This document shows, piece by piece, positions 9,739-20,661 of a stretch of 64,000 bases of DNA (its first letter is position 1; each line of letters opens with the position of its first letter). Origin of the DNA: Platerodrilus igneus (lineage: Eukaryota > Arthropoda > Insecta > Coleoptera > Lycidae). The stretch covers positions 7,472,001 to 7,536,000 of the forward strand of contig JARFIW010001469.1 of assembly GCA_036346225.1 (NCBI GenBank). Reading direction: 5' to 3'. The position numbers were made by a program, and so were the translations under genes. Below the pieces are notes generated by a model. It had not been told where the DNA came from. It did not search any database and worked only from the letters and a program-made list of their open reading frames with translations.

Positions 9739-11232
9739 TTAGTTTTATGATTTCTAAAAATAGTTATTTTCTAGTTTAATTTTAGCATTCTAATTATTAG
9801 AATGAAGGTCTGGTAACATAAATATGTCTGTAATTGTAACGGTTGCAAGACTACCCAAGTAGCGTCCTAGCGAAGTTTCCAGGAAGGTCTAATCCAAGAG
9901 TTAATCAATTTTTCTAAAGGCACTTTAGTTCAAAGGCACTACACATGTCAGATTAGTTGCTATCTATGATTAGATGTCAATCATGTTTTAGGATCCTATT
10001 TATGTCAGGGTGGTCGGAAGCAATTTTTCAATTAGCGGAGTACTCAACTAAAATTAGTTCCGAGATCTACTTGTGTGGCTATCTTAGGGCAATTGTCAGT
10101 TTAATTATTCTTAAAGATTTACGACCGGCGTATCCTAAGCCGAGTATGAGAGCCAAGAAAGGGGTTATTTTTCAATTAACTTAAATGTATATAAGGATGC
10201 CAGCCGGTGATAATCGAGGTTGTTTATTTTCAGACGCGTTGTAGTCTAAAGCTCGCGGACTTGCAAGATTGAGTAAGTGTTTTATTTCTCTGAATTCAAG
10301 TGCGTGCCGTTATGTTCAAAGTTAGTTTATTTCTCTGAGTAAGTAATTATTATATATGGTATTACTATGAACTCAAGGCTGTGTTATGAATCATAAGTCA
10401 TTTATTTGTTTAAATACAATATCTGTCGACTTTCATAGTATACAACTTCGGGTTAAAGCCCCGTTCCAGTAATTTAATCCCGTTAGGTTATTGTTAAAGG
10501 CCGCATCTTTTGAAGGGTTTCTTATTTTATTGTGTTTCGACGTTGTCCGAGGCTTGTAATAACTAAGCCACGAATTCCGTTACTGTACTATTTGACCCGT
10601 GTGAAGGTCATGTTTTTCCTGTCATTGATGACCCCGTGATTAAAGGAAGGTCGTTTCAGTATGCAAGTTAAGTAGACTGCGGTAGCGTTAATTAATTATA
10701 TGTATTAGGGTGTTTGCACCCAGAACTGTTGTTAATATTCATAAAATAAGGACTTTAGAATTGTTTAGTTAAGTTGTGTTTGTGCTAGCCGGAGACTTTA
10801 TAAGAGTTGCCCCTGTGAAGTGAAGTATTTTCTGTCTTGCAATCTTGGTTCATTGCCACGAACAAAGTGCGACGAGAGCTATTACCGCGATCGGTCCATG
10901 GGCCGTTTAATTCCCATGGTGGCGCCCTATTGTAAATAATGTTAATTACTGTATAATTTTGTATGCATATGTAATTAGGTTAAGTTAGTTAGTAGCCCGT
11001 TTAATAAAACAATTGGAATTTTGTCTTAGTGTGTTGTTGTTTATTGAACCTCCCCTTCTCACCGACTGCAGCAGCTTGCGAGGCAATGTCCCGAAACGTG
11101 AGGGTACTATAGTGTTAGAGGTCCTTCCCAGTTATTATTTATTGTTAATTGGATACCCTCACGCGGTAGGTAAATATTTAAATCACACATTATCGATTAT
11201 AGATACTAAACGTATAGTAACGGATACTAGTT
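9739..11232. other. 1.5-kb insertion of unknown class inside the hAT transposase
   Basis: The flanks are consecutive transposase codons (SHVE at 11233, QYVTN at 9738). Just outside the insert, gttt (left) and gttc (right) could be a decayed 4-bp duplication. Inside, tgtatataaggatgcc near 10185 is a good TATA-type promoter. A tggcgccc at about 10927 resembles the start of a tRNA-Lys primer site, and aataaaac lies near 11003. These suggest an LTR-derived fragment, but I found no TG...CA ends and no second LTR. No protein-coding gene recognised. Confidence 0.5.
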
Positions 11233-12300
11233 CAACATGACTGCAGTCAGACGTACAAGCTAAAATGATACAAACATACCTTGCCTGATTTAACATTTTG
11301 AGAATACGATTTTATATTTCATCGGCCAACAACTGTATAACTTGGTTCTGAAACTTATTCCCCAGATATTGGGACATTCTTTTATTGATAGTTTTAAAAG
11401 TTTGTATTTTTTTAAATGTTTCGCTATAACTGGATCTGTTTTTGCCAACATTTCAACCCCCTTTAAAAAATTTCCGTTGTCGCGTTCATATAATTTGTGG
11501 GACTTACCTCTTAGTGCTAAACACTGTTGGGCCAAGTATTTAATAAGATGTACAATTTGTTTGATCACGTTGAACCAATACATTTTGCGCATATTTAAAA
11601 GTCTCTGTTCATCCTTATCGATGGTTTTAAAAGCATTAAGTCTTTTTTAGAGATCAACCCACTTTCCCAAACTTTCTGTATGTAAAATACTTGTTTCATG
11701 TTTTTTTAGATTCTGTGCTAAGTTATTCCAATCACAAAAACCTTCCTTGATAAGCTTGAAAGAAGTATCGGAAAATATTTTACAACAAAAACAAAGCACA
11801 ACATTTTTTGTTTTTGAGTAAATAAGCCATTCGCGTTTAATAGATTCCCCATTTGCTAGTTTTCTAAAATAATAACTTTTGGAAAATCTACCATAGTCGT
11901 TTTCAGGAAAATGCATATCTCCTATCTGATGTGGTTCATTTTTTATCAATATTTCTATTATTTTATTCGATAAAAGCTCCGGCCAAAAATTTGCGTCACT
12001 AAAATTAATATCTTCAGTTTCCTTTTCTGTAATCACAACCGCTTCGTCTAATTCCTGTCCATTTTCTTCATCTGCCGTTTCAGGAAGGAGTACTTCTGTT
12101 TGCGCCTCTATTGCCAACTTTACTTGGGAAAATGAACTAGCTACTGAATCAACTTCTTGCAATTCATCTTCATTTCTTATTAAATATTTTTCCATAGAGC
12201 CAGCTAACTTCTTTTTGTCTTCATCTTTTTCGGCTTTACGTTTCCGATACTGAGCCCCAGATAGTCTTTTTGTTTTTCTATCTCTATCTTTTTCTGACAT
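11233..12300 (-). pseudogene. hAT transposase, N-terminal block (zinc-finger + core start)
   Basis: ORF 12300-11647 starts MSEKDRDRKTKRLSGAQYRK, a basic leader followed by an acidic linker. It then has the TTF/ZMYM-type N-terminal domain (NDYGRFSKSYYF, VLCFCCKIFSDTSF, WNNLAQNLKKHETSILH). An in-frame TAA at 11647-11649 is followed in the same frame by KRLNAFKTIDKDEQRLLNMR and HKLYERDNGNFLKGVEMLA. A frameshift near 11385 moves the reading to MSQYLGNKFQNQVIQLLADE and MLNQARYVCIILACTSDCSH. The family motif ILDCTPD, with a catalytic Asp, reads ILACTSD, so Asp is Ala. The element interrupts at 11233. Dead transposase; superfamily assignment firm. Confidence 0.85.
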
Positions 12301-13164
12301 GTCTGCAGCAATAAATGAAATATTTTAAACTTTATTGTTTCAACACAATCAAATTTTATGCGGGCACGAGGCAAATTATTAGTAATTGTATTGTATAGAA
12401 ACAACAACGAGAGAGAACTTACCGCGTAATGTTCCTCAATAATTTATATCAACGAAAAAGTTACACTAAATCTTACGCACTATATGGACTAAAGTCTAAA
12501 ACTATGTTTCACTATAATACAAAACAATACTTCACTCACTAAGTAGGTAAGTTATGTTTATGTAGGCATTAGAACGAATTTATATTAACTATACGTATTT
12601 ACGTAATATTAACGCATTAACATCAAATGAATACTGAATACTGTCTACCTCTACTGTCTACTGTAGTTTGTTTATAAGCACCGCCAATGGCGCCAATCTG
12701 ATTTCCAGACGTTGCTAAAGTAATTGTGTGGGAAGGTACTAGAAGATAATGATTCATAATCCTTATCTTGCACGTGCAATGTTCTTATTCAGGGTATAAC
12801 TCACACTTATACCGGAAGTGTTGACCTGTTTATAAATTAAATCTCTTGCAAAATTATTTTGCAAACGGTTTTCTGTTTTTAACGCAGTGTAAATGTATTT
12901 TATCCACGAGTAACCTATAACATCTTCATTATACACGTGTTTACTCACTAATAAGACTCTCCATTATTCACTAGTGAATAATAATTTTATTATTCACTGA
13001 TTTACAAAATTAATCCTTGCAGTACATTTTTGTACATTTTAAATATAAAAAACAGCTGGCTATAAAACGTCAAGTCCAGAGCGCTTCCACTGTTAATTTT
13101 AATTTGAAACGTCAAAAAGTTCGATTCATTTAAACATTAGAATTTGAAAGTACTTCATTAGAAA
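12301..13164. other. hAT 5' non-coding region with a perfect 20-bp palindrome
   Basis: Leader side of the transposase (minus strand). No gene. A perfect palindrome, attattcactagtgaataat, lies at 12963-12982, followed at once by another tattattcactga. A short repeat of tactgtctac is present near 12640-12660. The palindrome could be a transposase-binding site or the end of a smaller element. Confidence 0.4.
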
Positions 13165-13344
13165 ATGGATACAGATAGAGAAAATGAGTTGTCTTATACA
13201 CCCCCAGATATACGAGAAGCCGTAAAAATTGCAGATTTGAACTTATTACCGGAAAAATCAAAAGAACTGTCACGTTTGCATATTACGTGTTTAGTATCTT
13301 ATAAAACTAAAATATTTGTGATAATTTTAGCTAAACTTGTTTGA
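13165..13344 (+). pseudogene. Orphan N-terminal fragment of a Crypton-like recombinase inside the hAT
   Basis: ATG at 13165 opens MDTDRENELSYTPPDIREAV followed by KIADLNLLPEKSKEL, the usual start of Crypton-like DUF3504 proteins. It ends after about 59 codons at a TGA (13342-13344) in unrelated sequence. It has the same orientation as the split recombinase but lies inside the hAT right end, 174 bp from its TIR. It is therefore not simply the missing start of the split gene. It could be captured host-element sequence or a later insertion. Confidence 0.5.
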
Positions 13345-13462
13345 TTGTCGTGGATAAAGTAGTATTCTACTCGCATATAAAGATATAATGCACTCGTTGA
13401 ATAATATACTATTATAAAGATAGAACTTTTTCTTATAAGGATTGCAAATTCGCCGCCCCCCA

Positions 13463-13517
13463 AAATTGGCCGCCTGCGTGTTGAACACGCAATACACCCC
13501 CGTTAGGAACGCCACTA
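13463..13517 (-). repeat. Right terminal inverted repeat of hAT
   Basis: Read inward on the minus strand it starts TAGTGGCGTTCCTAACGG and continues to CACGCAGGCGGCC. The first base is T where the left end has C. The 8-bp TSD follows at once on the plus strand. Confidence 0.75.
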
Positions 13518-13525
13518 ACCCCACG
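13518..13525. repeat. Right 8-bp target-site duplication of the hAT element
   Basis: ACCCCACG, identical to 3233-3240; confirms the right boundary and resumes the interrupted recombinase frame. Confidence 0.9.
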
Positions 13526-13992
13526 ACCGATTTTTTTCTACTTATAGAAATGTCAAATACATAATACTACCAGTTGGAATCCATACTCTTGAAAGTGTAC
13601 CACGTAAAATCGCCAACTATCTGCATTTGCCAGAACCATCACTTTATACGGGACACTGTCGAACGTCCGCCACTCTCTTTGCCAACGCAGAGGCAGTAAG
13701 CAAAATTTAAAACGCCCGGAGGATTGAAAGCGACACGATTGCAAAGCCCTATGTTGAGGAACCTGTGCTCAATAAAACGAAAATCGCAAAGATAATTGTA
13801 GGCGAAGGTCAAACTGACAACATAGTTATTACCATCGATACTTGTACTAACGATTTAGAAATTGTTGACATAGACAATAAACTTCAAACATTTTCGATTC
13901 AGGCCAATCATCTTCAGGAATTGATTTTTATAATGCGTCTAAGGAGATTTGTTTTGTATTCGCTGTTATTCTTATATCTGTTTACTTTGTGA
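13526..13992 (+). pseudogene. Crypton-like tyrosine recombinase, 3' half
   Basis: Continues from 3232: DRFF, then PVGIHTLESVPRKIANYLHL, PEPSLYTGHCRTSATLFANA, ESDTIAKPYVEEPVLNKTKI and a divergent tail ending near 13990. The H-x2-R box (family GHCFRRTSAT) has lost residues (GHCRTSAT). The nucleophile-containing GYVE-like segment still has its Tyr (KPYVE). Stops and a frameshift interrupt the reading. An aataaaa follows at 13994, a plausible poly(A) signal. The length of the two halves together fits a complete Crypton-type catalytic domain. Confidence 0.7.
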
Positions 13993-14210
13993 TAATAAAA
14001 CGTTATAAATTATACCTCCATTTTTTTAAATGATAAATTTCACGGTTGGCGATAAAAGTTTGTATGCACCACGTCAGCAAAGTGTTTTTATCGAACTCGC
14101 CTGTTTCTTGCCTTGCTCGTTTTGCTCGCTCAGTTCATAATCTTAGACCCGTTCAATAAAGAATCACTTTACTGATTGGATACATAAATAATTATTACAT
14201 AATTTTTAAG
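13993..14210. other. Tail of the Crypton-like element / spacer
   Basis: No gene. A/T-rich, with a repetitive cttgccttgctcgttttgc and an aataaag near 14156. Probably the 3' end of the disrupted recombinase element. Confidence 0.3.
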
Positions 14211-14215
14211 CACTG
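14211..14215. repeat. Left 5-bp TSD of BEL/Pao element 1
   Basis: CACTG, repeated exactly at 21071-21075. Five base pairs is usual for BEL/Pao. Confidence 0.92.
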
Positions 14216-14624
14216 TGTTAAAACTTCATACAGTTGGAGGTCAACGATTGACAGTATAGATGGCCTTATCGTATATTGTTGTTGTGCTACACACATGGCG
14301 GAGCGATAAAGCCTTTTCGCTTGACCAACATCACTCTCTCGTATCGTTTCACCGACTCAACACCTAGTAACTATAACCACGAGTGCATAAGTGCTGCTGC
14401 CCGACCAGATTGCGTCGACCGGTAAACAACACCTATCTTCGCGGGAGTAAATTGATGATCAACATTGCAAGGTAAGCAAAACATTAATTACGGTTTGACC
14501 TATGTTACTGTTTTTCGCGCCTTACCTCCAATTACATATAATTACAGTCCATTTGCTAAGCTTTACGCTTTGGGAAACGTTCTGGAGCTGTCCCGTTTTT
14601 ATACACTCCAACGTGTACCACACA
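14216..14624 (+). repeat. 5' LTR of BEL/Pao element 1
   Basis: 409 bp, starts TGTTAAAACTTC and ends GTACCACACA. The 3' LTR at 20662-21070 has the same length and termini. Confidence 0.95.
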
Positions 14625-14710
14625 AAAAGTGGTCCTTCTGAGCCTCATATCACAAAAAGTGGTTCTTCTGAGCCTCATATCACAAAAAGTGGTCCTACTG
14701 AACAAATAAG
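14621..14710 (+). repeat. Triplicated primer-binding-site unit
   Basis: A 30-bp unit is present at 14621-14650, 14651-14680 and (3' part changed) 14681-14710. Each unit starts with CACA, the last four bases of the LTR, then AAAAG, then TGGTCCTTCTGAGCC or a variant. TGGTCCTTC-GAGCC, without the extra T, is complementary to the 3' end of eukaryotic tRNA-Tyr (CCA end plus discriminator A and acceptor stem TCGAAGG). Copy 2 has one change (TGGTTCTTC) and copy 3 more (TGGTCCTACTGAAC). Confidence 0.85.
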
Positions 14711-15221
14711 CTTTGAATTATAGTCAAAATTAATATAATTTATTAGCGGGATCATTAAAATTTAAATTATTACATTAATTCATTTTCAAAACTATTTTCT
14801 AAAAGTGGGTTTGAATATTAAAATGCATGATTTCTATTAAAGATTTCAAACTTCAATTATTATCAATAAACGAGTACTTTGCATTTAGCATTACAGCTGT
14901 TCAAAAACTTGTTCCAATTTATTTAAAGTTTGTAGTTCATTAACATCTTGTTACTAAGCTTATCAATCAGCTGTGTAGATAACAAAATAAGTCAAAAGAC
15001 TTTAACGAAACTGTTTGTTTACATTTTTGTTTGTAAATATTACGTACGTAATGCACTTTATTTCTTAGAGTTCTGAATTCACTTATATTAGTTTTAGTTC
15101 GTATCAGCATTAACATTGCTTCTCCACGAGTACTGTGTTTATCTTTAGGGCTTTGCAACTGCGTTACATTTTCTATTAGTTATTTGTGTTTTCAATTTGT
15201 TACGAGTATACCTGGTCGAAT

Positions 15222-16137
15222 ATGGAACCAGAACGTGAAGTTATTGCTGAATTTAAACGATTAACAAATCGCAAAGAAAGGTACTGGCGACGTTTGCAAG
15301 ATTGTTACGATTTAATTTCTACGTTACCAACTAATCTTGATCAATTTAAAGCTCGTGTTAATCAGCTAGATGACGTAAGAACAAAATTTTTAGATGTCTT
15401 AGATGAATTATCGTCACTCTCTGACGTTTATAAAACCTTATTTACGGATACCGTTAATCTAGAATCTACGTTCAATACCATTATGTACTATGATATTTTA
15501 GCTAATGCGGCGCGCTATGTCGCTCCAAACACAACGCCCAATGTAAATACTATTGATATTTCTGGAAATACCAGATCTAATGTTCATTTACCAGAAATAA
15601 AAATAGATATATTTCGAGGTGACCCCGAGAAATTCGGTGCGTTTAAATCTCTATATGACAACATTATTCACAACAATAACACACTTAATGATTGCGAAAA
15701 ATTCACATATTTGCTTTCTTATTTGGATGCGACGGCATTAAAGCTAGCACAATCTGTTCGATTTGCTCCAGAAAATTATATGGTTGTTTATAATCTCTTA
15801 GTTCAACGCTACACTAATAAACGAATAATTGCTAATAATTATTTATCCAAAATATTTTCACTAACTCAACTAAAGACGGATTCCCCAAAAGTTCTTAGTG
15901 ATTTATGTGAAACCCTGCAAGCCAACGTCACAGCTCTTATCGACATGCAGCTACCTGAGTTGGCCGATTACATATTTTATTTTTGTCCTCGGTTTATTAG
16001 ACCCGAAGTCAAGACAAGAATTCGAAAAGGAACATTTAAATCAAACATTTCCGAAATTTAACGATTTTATAAAATATTTACGCAACAAATGTTCTATCTT
16101 AGCACTGGTGAGCGGTAACAGTAATACACCACCATAA
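15222..16137 (+). pseudogene. BEL/Pao 1 gag, N-terminal part
   Basis: Gag start. I choose the ATG at 15222 (MEPEREVIAEFKRLTNRKER); the frame is open a little further upstream only without an ATG. Residues about 110-250 are the DUF1759-type gag domain (LPEIKIDIFRGDPEKFGAFK, CEKFTYLLSYLDATALKLA, VVYNLLVQRYTNKRIIANNY). Near 15985, in a run of T residues, the frame shifts: the original frame stops at 16061, while the next frame continues with LLDPKSRQEFEKE and FNDFIKYLRNKC. It then ends at a TAA (16135-16137) in line with the pol frame. The coding sense is otherwise well kept. Confidence 0.88.
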
Positions 16138-17760
16138 AAAAATGTGTCTAGTCCACCACAAAGGGCTAACCCTCAACCATATTATACAAAATCTGTAAAC
16201 AATAAGCGTGTAACAATGTCCGCACAGGAAGTTACTTCACGACGATTTAATGCAAAGCAGGCCGTTTCTAAGCCCTGTCCTGCCTGCGACGATCAGTTCC
16301 ACAAATTTTACAGATGTCCAAAATTATTAGCTTTATCCACTCTAGAAAGGCAATACATGGTAAAGCAATATCATAGATGTTTTGCGTGTTTATCACCACA
16401 TCCCCTTTCGACTTGTAAGTCAAAATATCAGTGCAAACGGTGCGGTAGTAAAATGCACCATACGCTGCTGTGTGTCGAGGCACCAATTTCATGCAGTGCT
16501 CCGACTCCGCCACAAAGCGCGGTAGGACACTCTTCAGGTGCCGCTAATTTGACTGAACATTTTCCTGCTCTAGTCTCTCTTGTTCATTCCTGTGCAAATG
16601 AACAGGGAACCGTTGCGCTTTTAGCCACGGCGCAGGTACGAATTTTAGCCTGTGACGGTAGTTGGCATCGCTGTCGCTTGGTTTTAGATCAAGGGTCGCA
16701 TTCTAATTTCATCACATTATCTTTAGCTAACAAGTTAGGTCTTAAACGCAAGAAATGTCCTTTTGAAATACGTGGAGTAGACCAATCTCCGCTAGAAAAG
16801 GTTCATGGAATTGCTACCTGTAACGTTACATCAATATATGATCAAAACGTTTCTTTAAATTTACAGGCTGTTGTTTTATCTCGTATTACCGCAGATCTTC
16901 CGATAGCAAATTTATCTAAGCATTTAATAGACAAATTTTCGTCCCTACAATTGGCGGATCCTGAATTTCACAAATCCGCTCCGGTCGATATGCTGTTAGG
17001 TGTTCAAGCTGTCTTAGATGCCACACCCAACGATTCATTGCGTATAACAGGCAAGCCATCGGCGCTTCTTACCTCGTTTGGTTGGGTTATTATGGGTGAT
17101 GTACCAGCTTTAAGTCAACCGTATTCAGGGGTTGCGTTGTACACTAGCATCTCGGAAGAACCGTCCCTTAGCGACACCATTCGTGCCTTCTGGGAAGCTG
17201 AAGAAATACCATTTACGCCGCCAATGTCGCCTGAAAACGTGGCTTGTGAAAATTATTTCAAGTCCACTACTATACGAAACGAGTTAGGCCAGTATGTGGT
17301 TCGACTACCGTTCATAGAAAACATTTCCCGAACATTAGGTTCAACACGAGAATTAGCTACCAATCGCTTTCTAAAACTAGAAGCTCGATTTGCACGCGAC
17401 AAAAACTTTTATAAATTATATTCAGAAAATATTGCTAATTATATATCGCAGGGACAACTCACTCCCGCTGTGAAACAGTCCTTATATATCATGACTCACC
17501 ACGGCGTGGTTAAAAATAAGCCCTCTAGTGCTCAAGTTCGAGTCGTGTTTAGTCCTGCCGATAGGGATATTAATGGTACAAGTCTCAATGATATTCTTTT
17601 ACCGGGCCCCAAATTACAATCTGATATTGGTCTTGTAATAACAAGATTTCGAATACCTCAAGTCGCACTCACTTGCGATATTCGACAAATGTTTAGATCT
17701 ATAGTCGTTCACCCAGAAGATAGAAAATTTTACATATTTTTGGAGGTTTCACCCTTGTGA
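16138..17760 (+). pseudogene. BEL/Pao 1 gag knuckles, protease and start of RT
   Basis: This frame is the same as the second part of gag, separated by one TAA. It encodes zinc knuckles (CPACDDQFHKFYRC, CFACLSPHPLSTC, CKRCGSKMHHTLLC). A DUF1758-type aspartic protease follows, whose active site reads LDQGSHSNFI; D-Q-G instead of D-S/T-G also occurs in other BEL/Pao elements as I know the family. Next is the RT N-terminal half (RVVFSPADRDINGTSLNDIL, LPGPKLQSDIG, ALTCDIRQMFRSI, with the first catalytic Asp). The frame ends at 17760 after a frameshift near 17740; RT goes on in the next feature. Confidence 0.9.
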
Positions 17761-19333
17761 ACCTTTAACGGAATATGAACATACCCGCGTTATTTTTGGC
17801 GCTACCTGTAGCCCTTTCCTTGCCCTTCATGTTCTACAGCAGTTGGTAGAAGACGAGGGTCACTCGTACCCCCGGGCTTCCCGAGCCCTTAGATCATCAA
17901 CTTACTTTGATGATATTTTGACTGGATCCGATTCTGTAGAAGAAACTCTCCTTCTAAAAAATGAATTGATCAATTTACTAAAACTAGGTAACTTCGACTT
18001 AGGAAAATGGGGAAGTTCACACACTTCAGTTATTGATAAGTCGGAGACGGACGTTCTAAATCTACCGAACTCTGATCCTACTTTGACAACACGTGATGTT
18101 CTGGGTCTCTGTTGGGATATGGGTTCCGATACATTTAGATGTAAAGTTCCAAATATTGCAGACATCCCTACTAAGCGAGGAATTTTGTCACGCATAGCAC
18201 GCATATTCGATATTAATGGTTATTTAAGTCCATTTACGGTTCTTCTCAAATGCCTTATGCAACGCCTATGGCTACAAAAGGTGGATTGGGATGAACAATT
18301 GCCCGCAGAAATTCTTCAAGAATGGCAGCAAATTCAAATTGAACTGCCACTTCTCGAATACATAACAATACCACGATCTATTTGGAAAATCGGCAATAGT
18401 CAAGCCCGTTTAATCGGATTCTCCGACGCCAGTTCCGTAGCGATGGCCGCTGTTGTGTATCTGCGATTAGAAGTTGATGAAAAAATATATGTACATTTGA
18501 TAGCTTCCAAAACCCGTGTAGCCCCTTTGAGAACGTGGACCATTCCTCGTCTTGAATTAGGAGCAGCATGTCTTTTGGCAAAACTAATGAAACATACAGC
18601 ATTAGCATTTGACACCATCAATTTACTAGATCCAATATGCTTTAGTGACTCTACAAACACACTGACGTGGATTTGTACGCCACCTTATCAGTTAAAATTA
18701 TTTTTTGCGAACCGAGTGGTGCAAATTCATGAAAATCAACCCACAGCCATATGGAGATACGTTCCCAGTTCTGCGAATGCTTCCGATCCTGCAAGCCGAG
18801 GATTGAGGCCATCCGAACTACTGAATTGTACACTCTGGTGGCAGGGTCCTGATTTTTTATACCGCGATTATTGTGATTGGCCAAGTGATAAATTTACACA
18901 CAATATTACAGACGGTTTTAAAGCCGTACAATACGCACTCGTCTCTACTGTTGATGTGAAACAATACTTGGTAGTACTACAAAGGTCCTCGAACTTGCTA
19001 AAAGTTCAACGAATTTTTGCGTACGTTAAAAGGTTCACGTTTAACTGCCTTGCACGCAAACGTAATCTTGCAAGGACTACTGGTCCGTTAAACGCCTCTG
19101 AGTATCGTAGCGCTCTCACATTTGCCATTAGAATTACTCAGTACGAGCACATCTACGACGATATCGTCTTACTAGAAAAAGGGCAACCTAGCACAAAAAT
19201 GTACCGTCCGTTGTCACCTTTTCTCTCTCCCACGGGATTAGTCATGGTGGGGGGCCGTTTACGCCATTCCAGCCTTTCCATAACTAGCAAACATCCCTAC
19301 CTTATCCCAAAAAACAGCAGGTTAGTGTATTAA
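17741..19333 (+). pseudogene. BEL/Pao 1 RT palm, RNase H and connection region
   Basis: Reading in this frame becomes meaningful just after 17740 (HTRVIFGATCSPFLALHVLQ). It has the RT catalytic box STYFDDILTGSD (YFDD; most BEL/Pao have YVDD) near 17905, GVLSRIARIFDINGYLSPF-like Pao signature text near 18180 and RNase H (RLIGFSDASS, RLELGAACLLAKLM, CFSDSTNTLTWI). The pre-integrase region follows (SSANASDPASRGLRPSELL, WWQGPDF). The frame is lost at about 19330, just before the integrase zinc-binding segment. Confidence 0.9.
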
Positions 19334-20451
19334 TATGTGATTACTATCACATATATTCAGGTCATGGGGGTCCGCGGCTAACTCAATCATTAGTTACCCG
19401 TACATTTTGGATTCCTTGTATCCGTCAATTAATTCGAAGTAGAATATTTCGCTGCCTGACTTGCTATCGCTTCCAAGGGGAGCCTATTCAGCCTCCTATG
19501 GCAGATCTTCCGCTTTATCGCCTCGAACCCGGAAGATGCTTTACGCATACCGGTTTGGATTTTGCCGGTCCTTTTACAATCAAGCTATCCTCGTTGCGAT
19601 CGACCAAATTTCAAAAGGCATATATTGCCCTCTTTATTTGTATGGTGTCACGTGCCATTCATATGGAGGTTGTCACAGCTTTAACAACGGAAGCCTGTCT
19701 TGCTGCATTAGATAGATTTATAGCCAGACGCGGGTTACCCACGAACATATACTCCGATCAGGGCCGAAATTTTCGTGGGGCGGCTAGAGATATGTTAGAA
19801 ATATATAAACATTTTGATCAAGCTAATCCCGTCATTGCGCACTACTTATCCTCTAGGGGTATAGATTGGTGTTTCAACCCTCCCTATGCACCCCATTTTG
19901 GGGGGCTTTGGGAAGCCGGCGTCAAGAGTGCTAAATTTCACTTGAAACGAATAGTGGGTAGAACGACACTCTCTCTGGAGGGATTTAGCACAGTTGTGAC
20001 CCGCATAGAAGGAATCTTAAATTCCCGTCCATTTTGCGCACTTACAACGTCACCTGACGAAGGCACGGATGCCTTGACTCCGGGCCATTTTCTAACTGGT
20101 GGACCTTTACTTACGCGGTGTGAAGTGGACCTACAAAATGTTCCTGCGAATCGGCTTAGTCGTTGGCAAATGTCCCAACAACTTGTACAGAGCTTTTGGA
20201 AGTGCTGGTCCATAGGGTACTTGCACAGCTTACAGCAAAGGCCTAAGTGGAACACCCCTTCCAAAACCATAGAAGAAGGGGATCTAGTACTTTTTTTTAC
20301 TCCCGATTCACCCTCGGCGTATTGGCCTTTGGCGAGAGTGACGAAGCTTTTACCGGGTAAAGATGGTGTAACGAGAGTTGTAAAGCTAAAAACACCCACA
20401 GGCGAAGCGGTCCGCCCAATTAACAAGGTGGTACCACTTTCGCCACCATAA
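19330..20451 (+). pseudogene. BEL/Pao 1 integrase
   Basis: The frame is open from about 19330, without an ATG, through the HHCC zinc-binding segment (YHIYSGHGGPRLTQ, CLTCYRF) and the DDE core. The catalytic residues are visible: first Asp in GLDFAGPF (about 19555), second Asp in YSDQGRNF (about 19757), Glu in GGLWEAGVK (about 19912). The C-terminal part has ALTPGHFLTG and the DUF5641-type domain typical of BEL/Pao (SRWQMSQQLVQSFWKCW, WPLARVTKLLPGKDGVTRVV). It ends at TAA 20449-20451. The integrase itself is intact; only its link to RT is broken. Confidence 0.92.
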
Positions 20452-20648
20452 GTAATTCAGCATTCTAACATGCAATTTTTATTTTTTTTTCTTCTTTCTT
20501 TACAAATTATGTTTTATTTTATATTTTAATGCAGGAAGCAAAATGCAGAGTACTCGAATAATTTATACATACTCAAACATTTTTTTAAAATTTCTATTTT
20601 TATTTTTTCTCCCATTCATTTCACGGTATACAACAAAATTTACCATTT

Positions 20649-20661
20649 TGGGTGGGGGGTA
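20649..20661 (+). other. Polypurine tract of BEL/Pao 1
   Basis: Purine-rich tggggtgggggg-like run ending directly at the 3' LTR, the expected plus-strand primer. The stretch 20452-20648 is A/T-rich and non-coding. Confidence 0.7.

Larger units (their letters stand above)
3241..13517 (-). mobile_element. hAT transposon (ZMYM-like transposase) with two internal insertions
   Basis: A 10.3-kb interval bounded by imperfect terminal inverted repeats and an exact 8-bp TSD. The left end reads CAGCGGCGGTCCTAA on the plus strand; the right end, read inward on the minus strand, gives TAGTGGCGTTCCTAA. Both continue into a G/C-rich CCTGCGTG or CACGCAGG segment. The transposase lies on the minus strand in three blocks: N-terminal 12300-11233, middle 9738-9312, C-terminal 4640-3592. 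Removing the inserts at about 9739-11232 and 4641-9311 would leave about 4.1 kb, normal for a hAT. The first two catalytic positions seen are substituted, so this copy could not move itself. It inserted into a Crypton-like gene. Confidence 0.85.

Noticed and set aside
9739..11232. Solo LTR
   Set aside because: TATA and poly(A)-like signals are present, but no TG...CA ends, and the only possible duplication (gttt/gttc) is imperfect; kept as an unknown insert.
14502..14723. ORF with three ITKSG-SEPH repeats
   Set aside because: Read-through of the triplicated 30-bp primer-site unit, which is non-coding.
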